A stretch of DNA of 5,435 nt. Source: Acidimicrobiia bacterium. GTDB taxonomy: Bacteria; Actinomycetota; Acidimicrobiia; Spongiisociales; JAHEDJ01. Below are positions 1 through 4,926 of the stretch, one piece after another. Location of the stretch: the NCBI GenBank assembly GCA_030598025.1, contig JAUVQS010000109.1:1-5435 (forward strand), given 5' to 3'. A model generated the notes under the pieces. That model had not been told where the DNA came from and ran no database searches. It was given only the letters and a program-made list of their open reading frames with translations. Within the stretch, counting starts at the first letter, position 1. Each line of letters opens with the position of its first letter. Both the position numbers and the translations under genes were made by a program.

Positions 1-22
1 CCAAGGAACCCGCCCTGTGAGC

Positions 23-55
23 CAAGAAGCCCCATGCGGTGCACGGGGCTTCTTG
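23..55 (-). terminator. Probable intrinsic terminator after tRNA-Phe
   Basis: An 11-bp perfect stem (23-33 with 45-55) is followed inward by one A/C mismatch and three more pairs (35-37 with 41-43), leaving a 3-nt loop. Read on the minus strand, the descending arm is GGGGCTTCTTG, so the T-rich part lies inside the stem and no long separate U-tract follows. It lies 28 nt past the 3' end of tRNA-Phe and is the last element of the tRNA unit in the window. Its arms resemble those of the hairpin at 157-181. Termination is inferred from strength and position; a 3'-processing or stability hairpin is the alternative. Confidence 0.6.
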
Positions 56-57
56 AA

Positions 58-80
58 TGTACCTGCCGGAGGCAGGTACA
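58..80 (-). other. Perfect 10-bp hairpin just 3' of tRNA-Phe
   Basis: Arms 58-67 and 71-80 are perfect reverse complements around a 3-nt loop. The hairpin begins 2 nt after the tRNA-Phe discriminator base and ends 2 nt before the larger hairpin at 23-55, so two strong stems stand in tandem in the tRNA trailer. It has no T-tract of its own. It could be part of a double terminator or could block 3' exonucleases during tRNA maturation; the sequence cannot separate these. Confidence 0.5.
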
Positions 81-82
81 CG

Positions 83-155
83 TGGTCAGGGGCGGGATCG
101 ATCCGCCGACCTCTGGTTTTTCAGACCAGCGCTCTACCAACTGAGCTACCTGACC
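83..155 (-). tRNA. tRNA-Phe (anticodon GAA)
   Basis: The 73-nt cloverleaf is complete. The acceptor stem GGTCAGG (149-155) pairs perfectly with 84-90. The D-stem is GCTC/GAGC. The anticodon stem CTGGT/ACCAG encloses the loop CTGAAAA, giving anticodon GAA at 120-122. The T-stem GGCGG/CCGCC is perfect, and the discriminator is A73, as expected for Phe. The CCA tail is not encoded (CG follows on the minus strand), so CCA must be added after transcription. The T-loop reads ATCGATC: position 54, almost always T in bacteria, is A here, while T55, C56 and A58 are kept. It is second in a two-tRNA cluster, 25 nt after the encoded CCA of tRNA-Asp. Confidence 0.96.
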
Positions 156-156
156 A

Positions 157-181
157 AGAAACCCCGACCTGCGGGGTTTCT
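157..181 (-). terminator. Hairpin filling the tRNA-Asp/tRNA-Phe spacer
   Basis: Arms 157-166 and 172-181 are perfect 10-bp reverse complements with a 5-nt loop. On the minus strand the stem opens on the last A of the tRNA-Asp CCA end and closes with CGGGGTTTCT, one T before tRNA-Phe begins. The spacer is therefore essentially all hairpin. It resembles an intrinsic terminator with its T-run in the stem, so it may attenuate read-through into tRNA-Phe. It may equally be a processing signal in a shared precursor. Confidence 0.5.
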
Positions 182-258
182 GGCGGGGACGACGAGATTT
201 GAACTCGCGACCTCCGGCTTGACAGGCCGGCGTGAACTCCAGACTTCACCACGCCCCC
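181..258 (-). tRNA. tRNA-Asp (anticodon GTC)
   Basis: The 75-nt cloverleaf is followed by an encoded CCA (181-183). Acceptor strand GGGGGCG (252-258) pairs with CGTCCCC, including one G-T wobble. The D-arm is GTGA/TCAC with a GG in the loop. The anticodon stem CCGGC/GCCGG carries the loop CTGTCAA, giving anticodon GTC. The T-loop TTCAAAT is canonical, and the first T-stem pair is a G-T wobble. The discriminator is G73, a known identity element of tRNA-Asp. It is the promoter-proximal tRNA of the pair. A 6-bp repeat just upstream (250-255 with 261-266) could compete with the acceptor strand in the precursor. Confidence 0.96.
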
Positions 259-301
259 GTGGCGTGTACCCGACCAAGAATCGGGTGACTCCAGGGGAAA
301 G

Positions 302-332
302 AGAATAGCGCTCCACCCCGCCGGAATGCCAA
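302..332 (-). promoter_or_regulatory. Candidate promoter for the tRNA-Asp/Phe unit
   Basis: On the minus strand TTGGCA (327-332) and TATTCT (302-307) resemble sigma-70-type -35 and -10 boxes, though the 19-bp spacer is long. Transcription would start near 295, leaving a leader of about 35 nt with a small perfect hairpin (268-273 with 281-286). The boxes lie directly after the oxidoreductase stop codon (351). A 5-bp hairpin (328-332 with 340-344) overlaps the -35 box and could be a weak end signal for that gene. Read-through from the upstream operon is the alternative source of tRNA transcripts. Confidence 0.3.
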
Positions 333-350
333 AGCGATATTGGCGGATTC

Positions 351-1370
351 TCAGCCGTGCTGAATGGCCACCTTGCCGCGCTGGAGCCCGGAGTCGAGGC
401 GTTCAATGGCGTGCGGCAATTCTTCGAACGGATACACGGAGTCGACGACTACCGGGACGGAACCGCCTTCGATGAGACGCGTCACCTGTTCAAACTCGGC
501 ATGATCGAACATCGTCGAGCCGATGACTTCCAACTGCTTGAAGAACAAGTAGGGCACCGAGATCTCGACCTTTGGACCACTTGCTGATCCACAAATCGCC
601 AGTCGCCCTCCAGGGTCGAGGGACCGGATCGACTGGTTCCAGGTGGCGGGTCCAACAGTCTCGATCACAACGTCGGCTCCGCGCCCGACGGACTTCTTGA
701 GTTCTCCGGCGAACTCTTCGCTCGAGTCGAATCCTCCGGTCGCTCCCATTTCCAGGGCGTCGGCGATCTTGTCTGGGCTTCGCGAGGTCACATAGACATC
801 GGCACCCATCGCCTGGCCGATCAACTGGGCTGCGCCCGAAACGCCGCCGCCGACGCCCACTACCAGGAGGACATCACCAGACCGCAGCCGGGTTCGCCGC
901 AGCATGCGCATTGCCGTTCCGTAGGCCAGACCGTATGAGCCTGCCGCGGTCACATCCATGCCGGCCGGCCTGGGCACGACGTTACGGGCCGGTACCACCA
1001 CATACTCGGCCAGGGTTCCGTTCAAGTGTTCTCCGAGAATGCCGTAGGACCTGCAGTACGGCGTATCGCCTGCCAGGCACGCTGCACACTTCCCGCAGGA
1101 CACCGAAGGGTTGATGGTCACCGCGTCGCCGATTGCGATCCCGGTCACGCCTTCACCAATGGCCTCGATCTCACCGGTGCCATCCGCCCCGGCGATGTGA
1201 GGAAAGTGATGCGGAGCCGGCCTGCCTCGCGACACCCAGAGGTCGAGGTGGTTGAGAGCTGAGACCTCGAGGCGAATCAGCACCTCGCCGTATTCGAGTT
1301 TCGGCGTCGGAACGTCTTCCAGTGTGAACGACTCGGGGCCATTCGTTTCGTTCAACACCCATGCGCGCAT
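351..1370 (-). CDS. Zinc-type medium-chain alcohol dehydrogenase/quinone oxidoreductase
   Basis: This 339-aa protein is a full-length medium-chain dehydrogenase/reductase (MDR), presumably a soluble cytoplasmic NAD(P)H oxidoreductase; its substrate is unknown. The N-terminal GroES-like domain spans about residues 1-130. It has the four-Cys structural zinc lobe, C92-x2-C95-x2-C98-x7-C106. The Rossmann domain (about 140-280) carries the glycine-rich turn G172-V-G-G-G176, and the residues after the second strand (S196-R197) suggest a preference for NADP(H), which is inference. The usual catalytic zinc ligands are missing: Asn40 stands where Cys is expected (A-L-N-H-L-D), and G61-A-D63 replaces Gly-His-Glu. 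This resembles the N-H-x-D subgroup of quinone-reductase-like MDRs rather than classical alcohol dehydrogenases. The ATG at 1370 lies 9 bp after the stop of the upstream phosphatidyltransferase, implying co-transcription. The Shine-Dalgarno match is weak (GAGGA, more than 10 nt upstream). Confidence 0.9.
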   Translation of the reverse strand: MRAWVLNETNGPESFTLEDVPTPKLEYGEVLIRLEVSALNHLDLWVSRGRPAPHHFPHIAGADGTGEIEAIGEGVTGIAIGDAVTINPSVSCGKCAACLAGDTPYCRSYGILGEHLNGTLAEYVVVPARNVVPRPAGMDVTAAGSYGLAYGTAMRMLRRTRLRSGDVLLVVGVGGGVSGAAQLIGQAMGADVYVTSRSPDKIADALEMGATGGFDSSEEFAGELKKSVGRGADVVIETVGPATWNQSIRSLDPGGRLAICGSASGPKVEISVPYLFFKQLEVIGSTMFDHAEFEQVTRLIEGGSVPVVVDSVYPFEELPHAIERLDSGLQRGKVAIQHG

Positions 1371-1379
1371 ATGCCGAGG

Positions 1380-1901
1380 CTACCGGTCCTCGCCGCCTCG
1401 TTCCGGCAGGAACTCGAGAAATCCATTGAAGAACGCCGGGAGAGTGATCGTGCGGAAACGTTCGAAATCGATGAACAAGATTGCGGCGATGGTGATCGGC
1501 GGCAACCAGCGGATGGCTCCGGCGTCCGTCCAGAGAAGCTTGAGGACCGAAGCGTAGGCGATCGCCTGGAGGGCCATGGCCAGCGTCGGTTGACGCAGGG
1601 CCAGGAATGGAATGCCGAGAAGCAGCAGTGTTCCCCACATCAGCCACGGCGGAATCGCTCCGCCCAATTGCAGGCCGAGAAGTACGGCCGCTCCGACCAG
1701 AGTGTCGACCTCGAGATCCCAGTCGCCGAGCCGGGTTTCGGTTGATCCCGCCCGGGCCGCTCGACCATCGAGAAGATCTGTCAGCCAGGCAAGTGAGATG
1801 AGAACGGCAGTCGCGGTCAGGCGCCTCTCTGCCAGCGAGGCGATCAGAGTGAACGCGATCAGACCTCTAGCCGCGGTGAGGATGTCGGCCGTTAGCGCCA
1901 T
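1380..1901 (-). CDS. CDP-alcohol phosphatidyltransferase family membrane protein
   Basis: This 173-aa integral membrane protein belongs to the CDP-alcohol phosphatidyltransferases, which transfer a phospho-alcohol group from a CDP-linked donor to an alcohol acceptor in phospholipid synthesis. The family motif starts canonically as D42-x2-D45-G46-x2-A49-R50, with the later metal and catalytic aspartates at D62 and D66 in D-L-E-V-D. Gly59 is followed by only two residues before D62, where the family has three, so the active-site loop is one residue short. Hydrophobic stretches near 7-23, 28-41, 66-80, 83-98, 105-121 and 133-145 are likely membrane helices, which fits the usual six. The protein is shorter than many relatives, and donor and acceptor cannot be assigned. 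The ATG at 1901 follows a weak GTAGGTT. It is first in the operon with the oxidoreductase. Confidence 0.85.
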   Translation of the reverse strand: MALTADILTAARGLIAFTLIASLAERRLTATAVLISLAWLTDLLDGRAARAGSTETRLGDWDLEVDTLVGAAVLLGLQLGGAIPPWLMWGTLLLLGIPFLALRQPTLAMALQAIAYASVLKLLWTDAGAIRWLPPITIAAILFIDFERFRTITLPAFFNGFLEFLPERGGEDR

Positions 1902-2077
1902 AACGCGAACCTACATCGATTCGGGCGCATTTGTGCTTTTTGACTCCTCGTCGATCCAGCTTCCAATCGCCAAGTCGGCTTGCACCGGCGGTGGTGGCAA
2001 CACGTGGTGCCGGGTACGGTGTACGTCGTGATACGAATCGTGACTTTGATTGCAGCTCGACCGCCGGTCCGTAACTG
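1902..2077. promoter_or_regulatory. Divergent intergenic region with operator-like dyad
   Basis: This 176-bp gap separates the divergent phosphatidyltransferase and thioesterase genes and must hold both promoters. No convincing -35/-10 pair stands out on either strand. The clearest structure is a 16-bp dyad at 1996-2011 (GGCAACAC/GTGGTGCC), with 7 of 8 positions symmetrical and a CACGTG core. It is the right size for a dimeric repressor site. Nearby are GTAC repeated at 2014-2017 and 2021-2024, and TCGTGA repeated at 2026-2031 and 2038-2043, exactly 12 bp apart. A regulatory role is inference. Confidence 0.35.
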
Positions 2078-2476
2078 ATGGCCTACGTGAATTCCGTCGG
2101 GGTCCGGTTCTATGAGCTGGATCCCTACGACCATGTGAACCACGCCGTCTACTTCTCCTACTTCGAGACGGCGCGGATTGAAGCGCTTTCTTCAGTTGGG
2201 TACGACCTCACCCGGTTGAAGGAAGAAGGGTTTCACCTCGTCGTGACGGATGTGCGGGCACGGTTCCATCGGCCGGCCGCCTACGGCGAAACCCTCGAGA
2301 TCACCAGTCGGCTCATAGAGTCGAAACGGGTTACGTCGCGGTGGGGGCAGATTGCTGCGGTGGAGGGCCAGGTAGTCGCAACCGTCGAATTGACCGGTGC
2401 CATCACAGACGCGGAAGGCCGACCGCGGCGGGCTCCGGCGGGCTTCCTCCAGGCGATCGAACCACTCCGATCCTGA
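2078..2476 (+). CDS. YbgC/FadM-type hot-dog acyl-CoA thioesterase
   Basis: This 132-aa protein is a single-domain 4-hydroxybenzoyl-CoA thioesterase-like enzyme, a soluble hot-dog fold that hydrolyses acyl-CoA thioesters and usually acts as a tetramer. The N-terminal signature is intact: V9-R-F-Y then E13-L-D15-P-Y-D-H-V-N21-H, followed by Y25-F-x-Y-F-E-x-A-R33. Asp15 matches the catalytic Asp of the family. The segment V56-T-D-V-R-A-R-F-H-R-P-A-A-Y-G-E is the typical central strand and turn. The length is normal. An in-frame TAA at 2072-2074 sits one codon upstream, so the ATG at 2078 is the first ATG/GTG/TTG-type start available; no good Shine-Dalgarno precedes it, so a leaderless or weakly initiated message is possible. 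The acyl substrate is not predictable. The sugar dehydrogenase follows within 40 bp. Confidence 0.9.
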   Translation: MAYVNSVGVRFYELDPYDHVNHAVYFSYFETARIEALSSVGYDLTRLKEEGFHLVVTDVRARFHRPAAYGETLEITSRLIESKRVTSRWGQIAAVEGQVVATVELTGAITDAEGRPRRAPAGFLQAIEPLRS

Positions 2477-2515
2477 AGCGGCTGAGCGGCTTGGCCGCCC
2501 GGTTAGCGTGTGGGG

Positions 2516-3745
2516 ATGCTCGGGCGAAGACTTTCAGGTAAGTGGTGGATCGTGGTTGCCGTCGTGGCGGTGGTGGCGATCGTTGGCACCGGATTCATTG
2601 TCTGGAGTCCCTGGGAGGAGCCGCCCGTATTCGCCTGGGAGGATTGCGAGGCGCCTCCCATAGACGAAAACCGGGGCTTCGACGATACACCTCCGCAGCA
2701 GTGGGAGGGTATGCCCGTCGAAGCAGTGAAGATCGCCGATCTGGCAGGCGTCACCTCGATGAGTTTCCCCCCCGGCTCAGAGACGGCGCTGATCACGACC
2801 AAGCCGGGTGTCCTCCTCTCAATGGCCCCGGATGGATCGTTCACCGAGTTGTTGGATTTGTCCGACGAGGTACTGAATGGTTCCGACCAGGGGATGCCGT
2901 CGGTAGCCGTTGACCCGGATGGGCGGTACCTCTATTTGACGTACATCGATCTCGGTGGATCTGTTGTTCTGGATGAGTTCGAGTGGGACGGTGCAGCACC
3001 GGACCCGTCCACCAGGCGCAACGTCAGGACCATTCCGCAGCCACAGGAGTGGCACAACGGTGGCACGATCGTCTTTGGGCCGGACGGATACCTCTATCTG
3101 GGGCTCGGCGACGGTGGCAGCATCGGCGATAAATTCGACAACGGCCAGGAACTCGACCGACCCTATGCCTCCATCCTTCGGTTCGATCCACACCGGGACG
3201 GCGACGACCCGTACACCATCCCATCCGACAACCCATATGAAGGGAGAACGGACGCCCCGGCCATCTGGGTGTGGGGACTTCGGATGCCGTGGAAGTTCTC
3301 ATTCGATCGTGGCACCGGTGACCTCTGGATCGGCGACGTTGGACAGAATTGCATCGAAGAAGTAGATCTCGTCCCCGCCGATTCGGAGGGCGGGCTGAAC
3401 TTCGGATGGTCTCGACTGGAGGGCACCTACCGGTTCAAGGGCTACCTCCCCGGCGAGCACACCCTTCCCGTGATCGAGTACACCCATGATGACGGTGACT
3501 GTGCGATCATCGGTGGCCATGTGTACCGGGGGGCCGAGATCGCAGACCTCCAAGGGCATTATCTGTTCGCCGACTACTGCCGTGGGAAGGTCTACGCCCT
3601 CGATTCCGACAACGGGCAAGCGGTCGCACTCTTCGAACTCGGGGTCAAACCGAATCTGTTGACCTCCTTCGCCGAGGACCCGGATGGCGAGATCTACATC
3701 CTCACCTTCGAACAGGGCATCTGGAAGCTGGTGCCTGGATCGTGA
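2516..3745 (+). CDS. Membrane-anchored PQQ-dependent (GSDH-type) sugar dehydrogenase
   Basis: This 409-aa protein belongs to the glucose/sorbosone dehydrogenase (soluble-GDH, Hhip-like) six-bladed propeller family, which oxidises sugars outside the cell using pyrroloquinoline quinone. Residues about 10-30 form one hydrophobic segment after R-R-L-S-G-K, a signal anchor placing the propeller outside. Family landmarks follow in order: D-Q125-G, the catalytic H180-N-G-G with F-G-P-D-G, G-D-G-G near 198-201, G-L-R256, D-L-W-I-G-D-V-G-Q277-N, and G-G-H-V-Y-R-G near 333-339. Met257 replaces the Asn of the usual G-L-R-N-P-W. Four cysteines (44, 279, 329, 355) could form disulfides. The ATG at 2516 is preferred; GTG at 2510 adds two residues, and neither has a clear Shine-Dalgarno. 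A small hairpin (2486-2490 with 2494-2498) lies in the gap after the thioesterase. No PQQ synthesis gene is in view, and the true substrate and cofactor are unproven. Confidence 0.88.
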   Translation: MLGRRLSGKWWIVVAVVAVVAIVGTGFIVWSPWEEPPVFAWEDCEAPPIDENRGFDDTPPQQWEGMPVEAVKIADLAGVTSMSFPPGSETALITTKPGVLLSMAPDGSFTELLDLSDEVLNGSDQGMPSVAVDPDGRYLYLTYIDLGGSVVLDEFEWDGAAPDPSTRRNVRTIPQPQEWHNGGTIVFGPDGYLYLGLGDGGSIGDKFDNGQELDRPYASILRFDPHRDGDDPYTIPSDNPYEGRTDAPAIWVWGLRMPWKFSFDRGTGDLWIGDVGQNCIEEVDLVPADSEGGLNFGWSRLEGTYRFKGYLPGEHTLPVIEYTHDDGDCAIIGGHVYRGAEIADLQGHYLFADYCRGKVYALDSDNGQAVALFELGVKPNLLTSFAEDPDGEIYILTFEQGIWKLVPGS

Positions 3746-3828
3746 TCAACATGCGGGAGGAATGTTCCTACACAGCAAGGAGCTTCCAGAACACCCCATA
3801 CCCCTTGCCCGCCGGCGAGCGGTACCTT

Positions 3829-3889
3829 TCGAAATAGATAGATCCGACCATGCAAATTGAGGGATCACTGACGGATCTATCTAATTCGA
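3829..3889. repeat. 61-bp inverted repeat between convergent genes
   Basis: Arms 3829-3846 and 3872-3889 are reverse complements over 18 positions with one mismatch (A3834/A3884). The inner 12 positions, TAGATAGATCCG and its complement, are perfect. The 25-bp centre shows no further pairing. The repeat lies 83 bp after the sugar dehydrogenase stop and 40 bp after the ABC ATPase stop. Position suggests a bidirectional RNA hairpin ending or protecting both messages, but the arms are A+T-rich for this genome and no U-tract follows. A miniature inverted-repeat element or a protein-binding site is also possible. Confidence 0.6.
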
Positions 3890-3890
3890 T

Positions 3891-3907
3891 TCCCCCCGAT
3901 GGGGGGA
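3891..3907. terminator. C6/G6 hairpin, possible terminator of the ABC operon
   Basis: TCCCCCC (3891-3897) and GGGGGGA (3901-3907) form a perfect 7-bp stem with a GAT loop. It begins 22 nt past the ATPase stop codon on the minus strand and adjoins the 61-bp inverted repeat. Neither side has a U-run, so this is a weak terminator by the usual rule. The imperfect 12-mer AATTCG(A/T)TTCCC occurs on both sides, at 3883-3894 and 3916-3927. Confidence 0.35.
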
Positions 3908-3929
3908 CTATTCGCAATTCGTTTCCCAG

Positions 3930-4925
3930 CTACAGAGCGACCGTGTGTCCAACGCGCAGGCTCACCGTTGCGCCGATTGGCGGAGCGTCTCGAACCACTT
4001 CGACGTCCAGAACGGGCCCGTTGTCGACGGTCACGGTCAGCAGGTAGTGACCGCCGCGAAATGCACGACCAACCACAGTCCCGCTGATGGCTCCGGCCGG
4101 GTCGATGTGCAGTGAGTCGGGTGGGATCACCAGCGTATGGATGCCGTCGCCCACCCCCACCGCGAAATTGGCCCACGGTGTCGCCGCGTTGCCACCGGAA
4201 GCTTCGACTCGAATGATGTTGCGGAAACCCAAGAATCGGGCAGTCCACTCGTCGGCAGGTTGTCTGTATACAGACTGCGGCGTCCCGATCTGGGCGACCG
4301 ATCCCTCTCGCAGCACTACGACGCGGTCGGCGATTGTGAACGCTTCCTCCTGATCGTGCGTCACGTACACGGCAGTGATTTCGTGCTCGACTAGCAACTC
4401 CCGGAGTTCGACGATGAGGCGCTCCCGCAGTGTTCTGTCAAGGGACCCGAGTGGTTCATCGAGCATCAGCAACCGTGGCGCCGGTGCCAGTGCCCGGGCG
4501 AGGGCGACTCGCTGCTGCTCACCACCAGACAGGTTGGTGATAGGGCGGTCCTGGTAGTCGCTCAACCCTACCCATTCGAGAACTTCGGCGACTCGCTCTC
4601 GGATGGCGTCCGGCGGATGGTGCTGCATGCGGAGACCGAAAGCCACGTTGGCGCCGATCGACTGGTGCGGAAACAGTGCGTAGTCCTGGAACATCAGGCC
4701 GAATCCCCGCTTTTCCGCGGGCACATCGACGATGTCGTCGCCGTCCCAGGAAATGGCGCCGGTGCTCGGTGATTGAAGGCCGGAGATCGTTCGCAGCAGA
4801 GTCGTCTTGCCCGACCCGCTCGGGCCGAGGACTGCCAGAACCTCACCATCGGCCACCTTCACCGACATGTCGTTGAGGATGCTGTTGCCGTGAATTTCGA
4901 CTGTGAGATGTTCGACGTTCAGCAT
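3930..4925 (-). CDS. ABC importer ATPase, iron(III)/thiamine class, with TOBE-like C-terminus
   Basis: This 331-aa cytoplasmic ATPase powers uptake by the permease encoded just upstream. All nucleotide-binding motifs are intact: Walker A G34-P-S-G-S-G-K-T41, Q-loop Q80, signature L132-S-G-G-E-Q-Q, Walker B L-L-M-L-D156-E157-P, D-loop S161-L-D163 and switch His190. The ATPase core ends near 235. The last ~90 residues, especially about 280-331, look like the TOBE regulatory/substrate-sensing domain of the FbpC/PotA/CysA type; classical ThiQ proteins lack it. The ATG at 4925 is chosen because GGGGAG lies 7 nt upstream and the protein then begins M-L-N-V-E-H-L, as relatives do. It sits one base after the permease TGA, so translation is coupled. 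GTG at 4952 would add nine residues and overlap the permease. The substrate (ferric iron, thiamine or similar) is not fixed. Confidence 0.92.
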   Translation of the reverse strand: MLNVEHLTVEIHGNSILNDMSVKVADGEVLAVLGPSGSGKTTLLRTISGLQSPSTGAISWDGDDIVDVPAEKRGFGLMFQDYALFPHQSIGANVAFGLRMQHHPPDAIRERVAEVLEWVGLSDYQDRPITNLSGGEQQRVALARALAPAPRLLMLDEPLGSLDRTLRERLIVELRELLVEHEITAVYVTHDQEEAFTIADRVVVLREGSVAQIGTPQSVYRQPADEWTARFLGFRNIIRVEASGGNAATPWANFAVGVGDGIHTLVIPPDSLHIDPAGAISGTVVGRAFRGGHYLLTVTVDNGPVLDVEVVRDAPPIGATVSLRVGHTVAL

Positions 4926-4926
4926 T

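Noticed and set aside
1171..1647. Long minus-strand open frame (158 codons) across the oxidoreductase/phosphatidyltransferase junction
   Set aside because: It overlaps both well-supported genes in another frame on the same strand, is rich in Arg, His and Ser as expected for an out-of-frame reading of G+C-rich DNA, and shows no motif.
1612..2031. Plus-strand open frame (139 codons) antisense to the phosphatidyltransferase and into the divergent gap
   Set aside because: Composition is Ser/Arg/Ala-rich without recognisable domains and it lies mostly antisense to a gene with clear family motifs.
2032..2076. Possible thioesterase promoter boxes (TACGAA near 2032, TTGATT near 2046)
   Set aside because: No partner box lies at a sensible spacing; TTGATT would place the transcription start after the ATG. 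Not supported well enough to call.
3746..3828. Small palindromes in the first part of the convergent gap (AGGAATGTTCCT at 3758-3769, CGCCGGCG at 3810-3817)
   Set aside because: They are short, common in G+C-rich DNA and lack a T-tract, so a terminator or operator call is not justified.
3850..4047. Small plus-strand open frame starting inside the 61-bp inverted repeat
   Set aside because: It runs antisense into the ATPase C-terminus, has no ribosome binding site and no recognisable content; the repeat itself is the better explanation of the start region.
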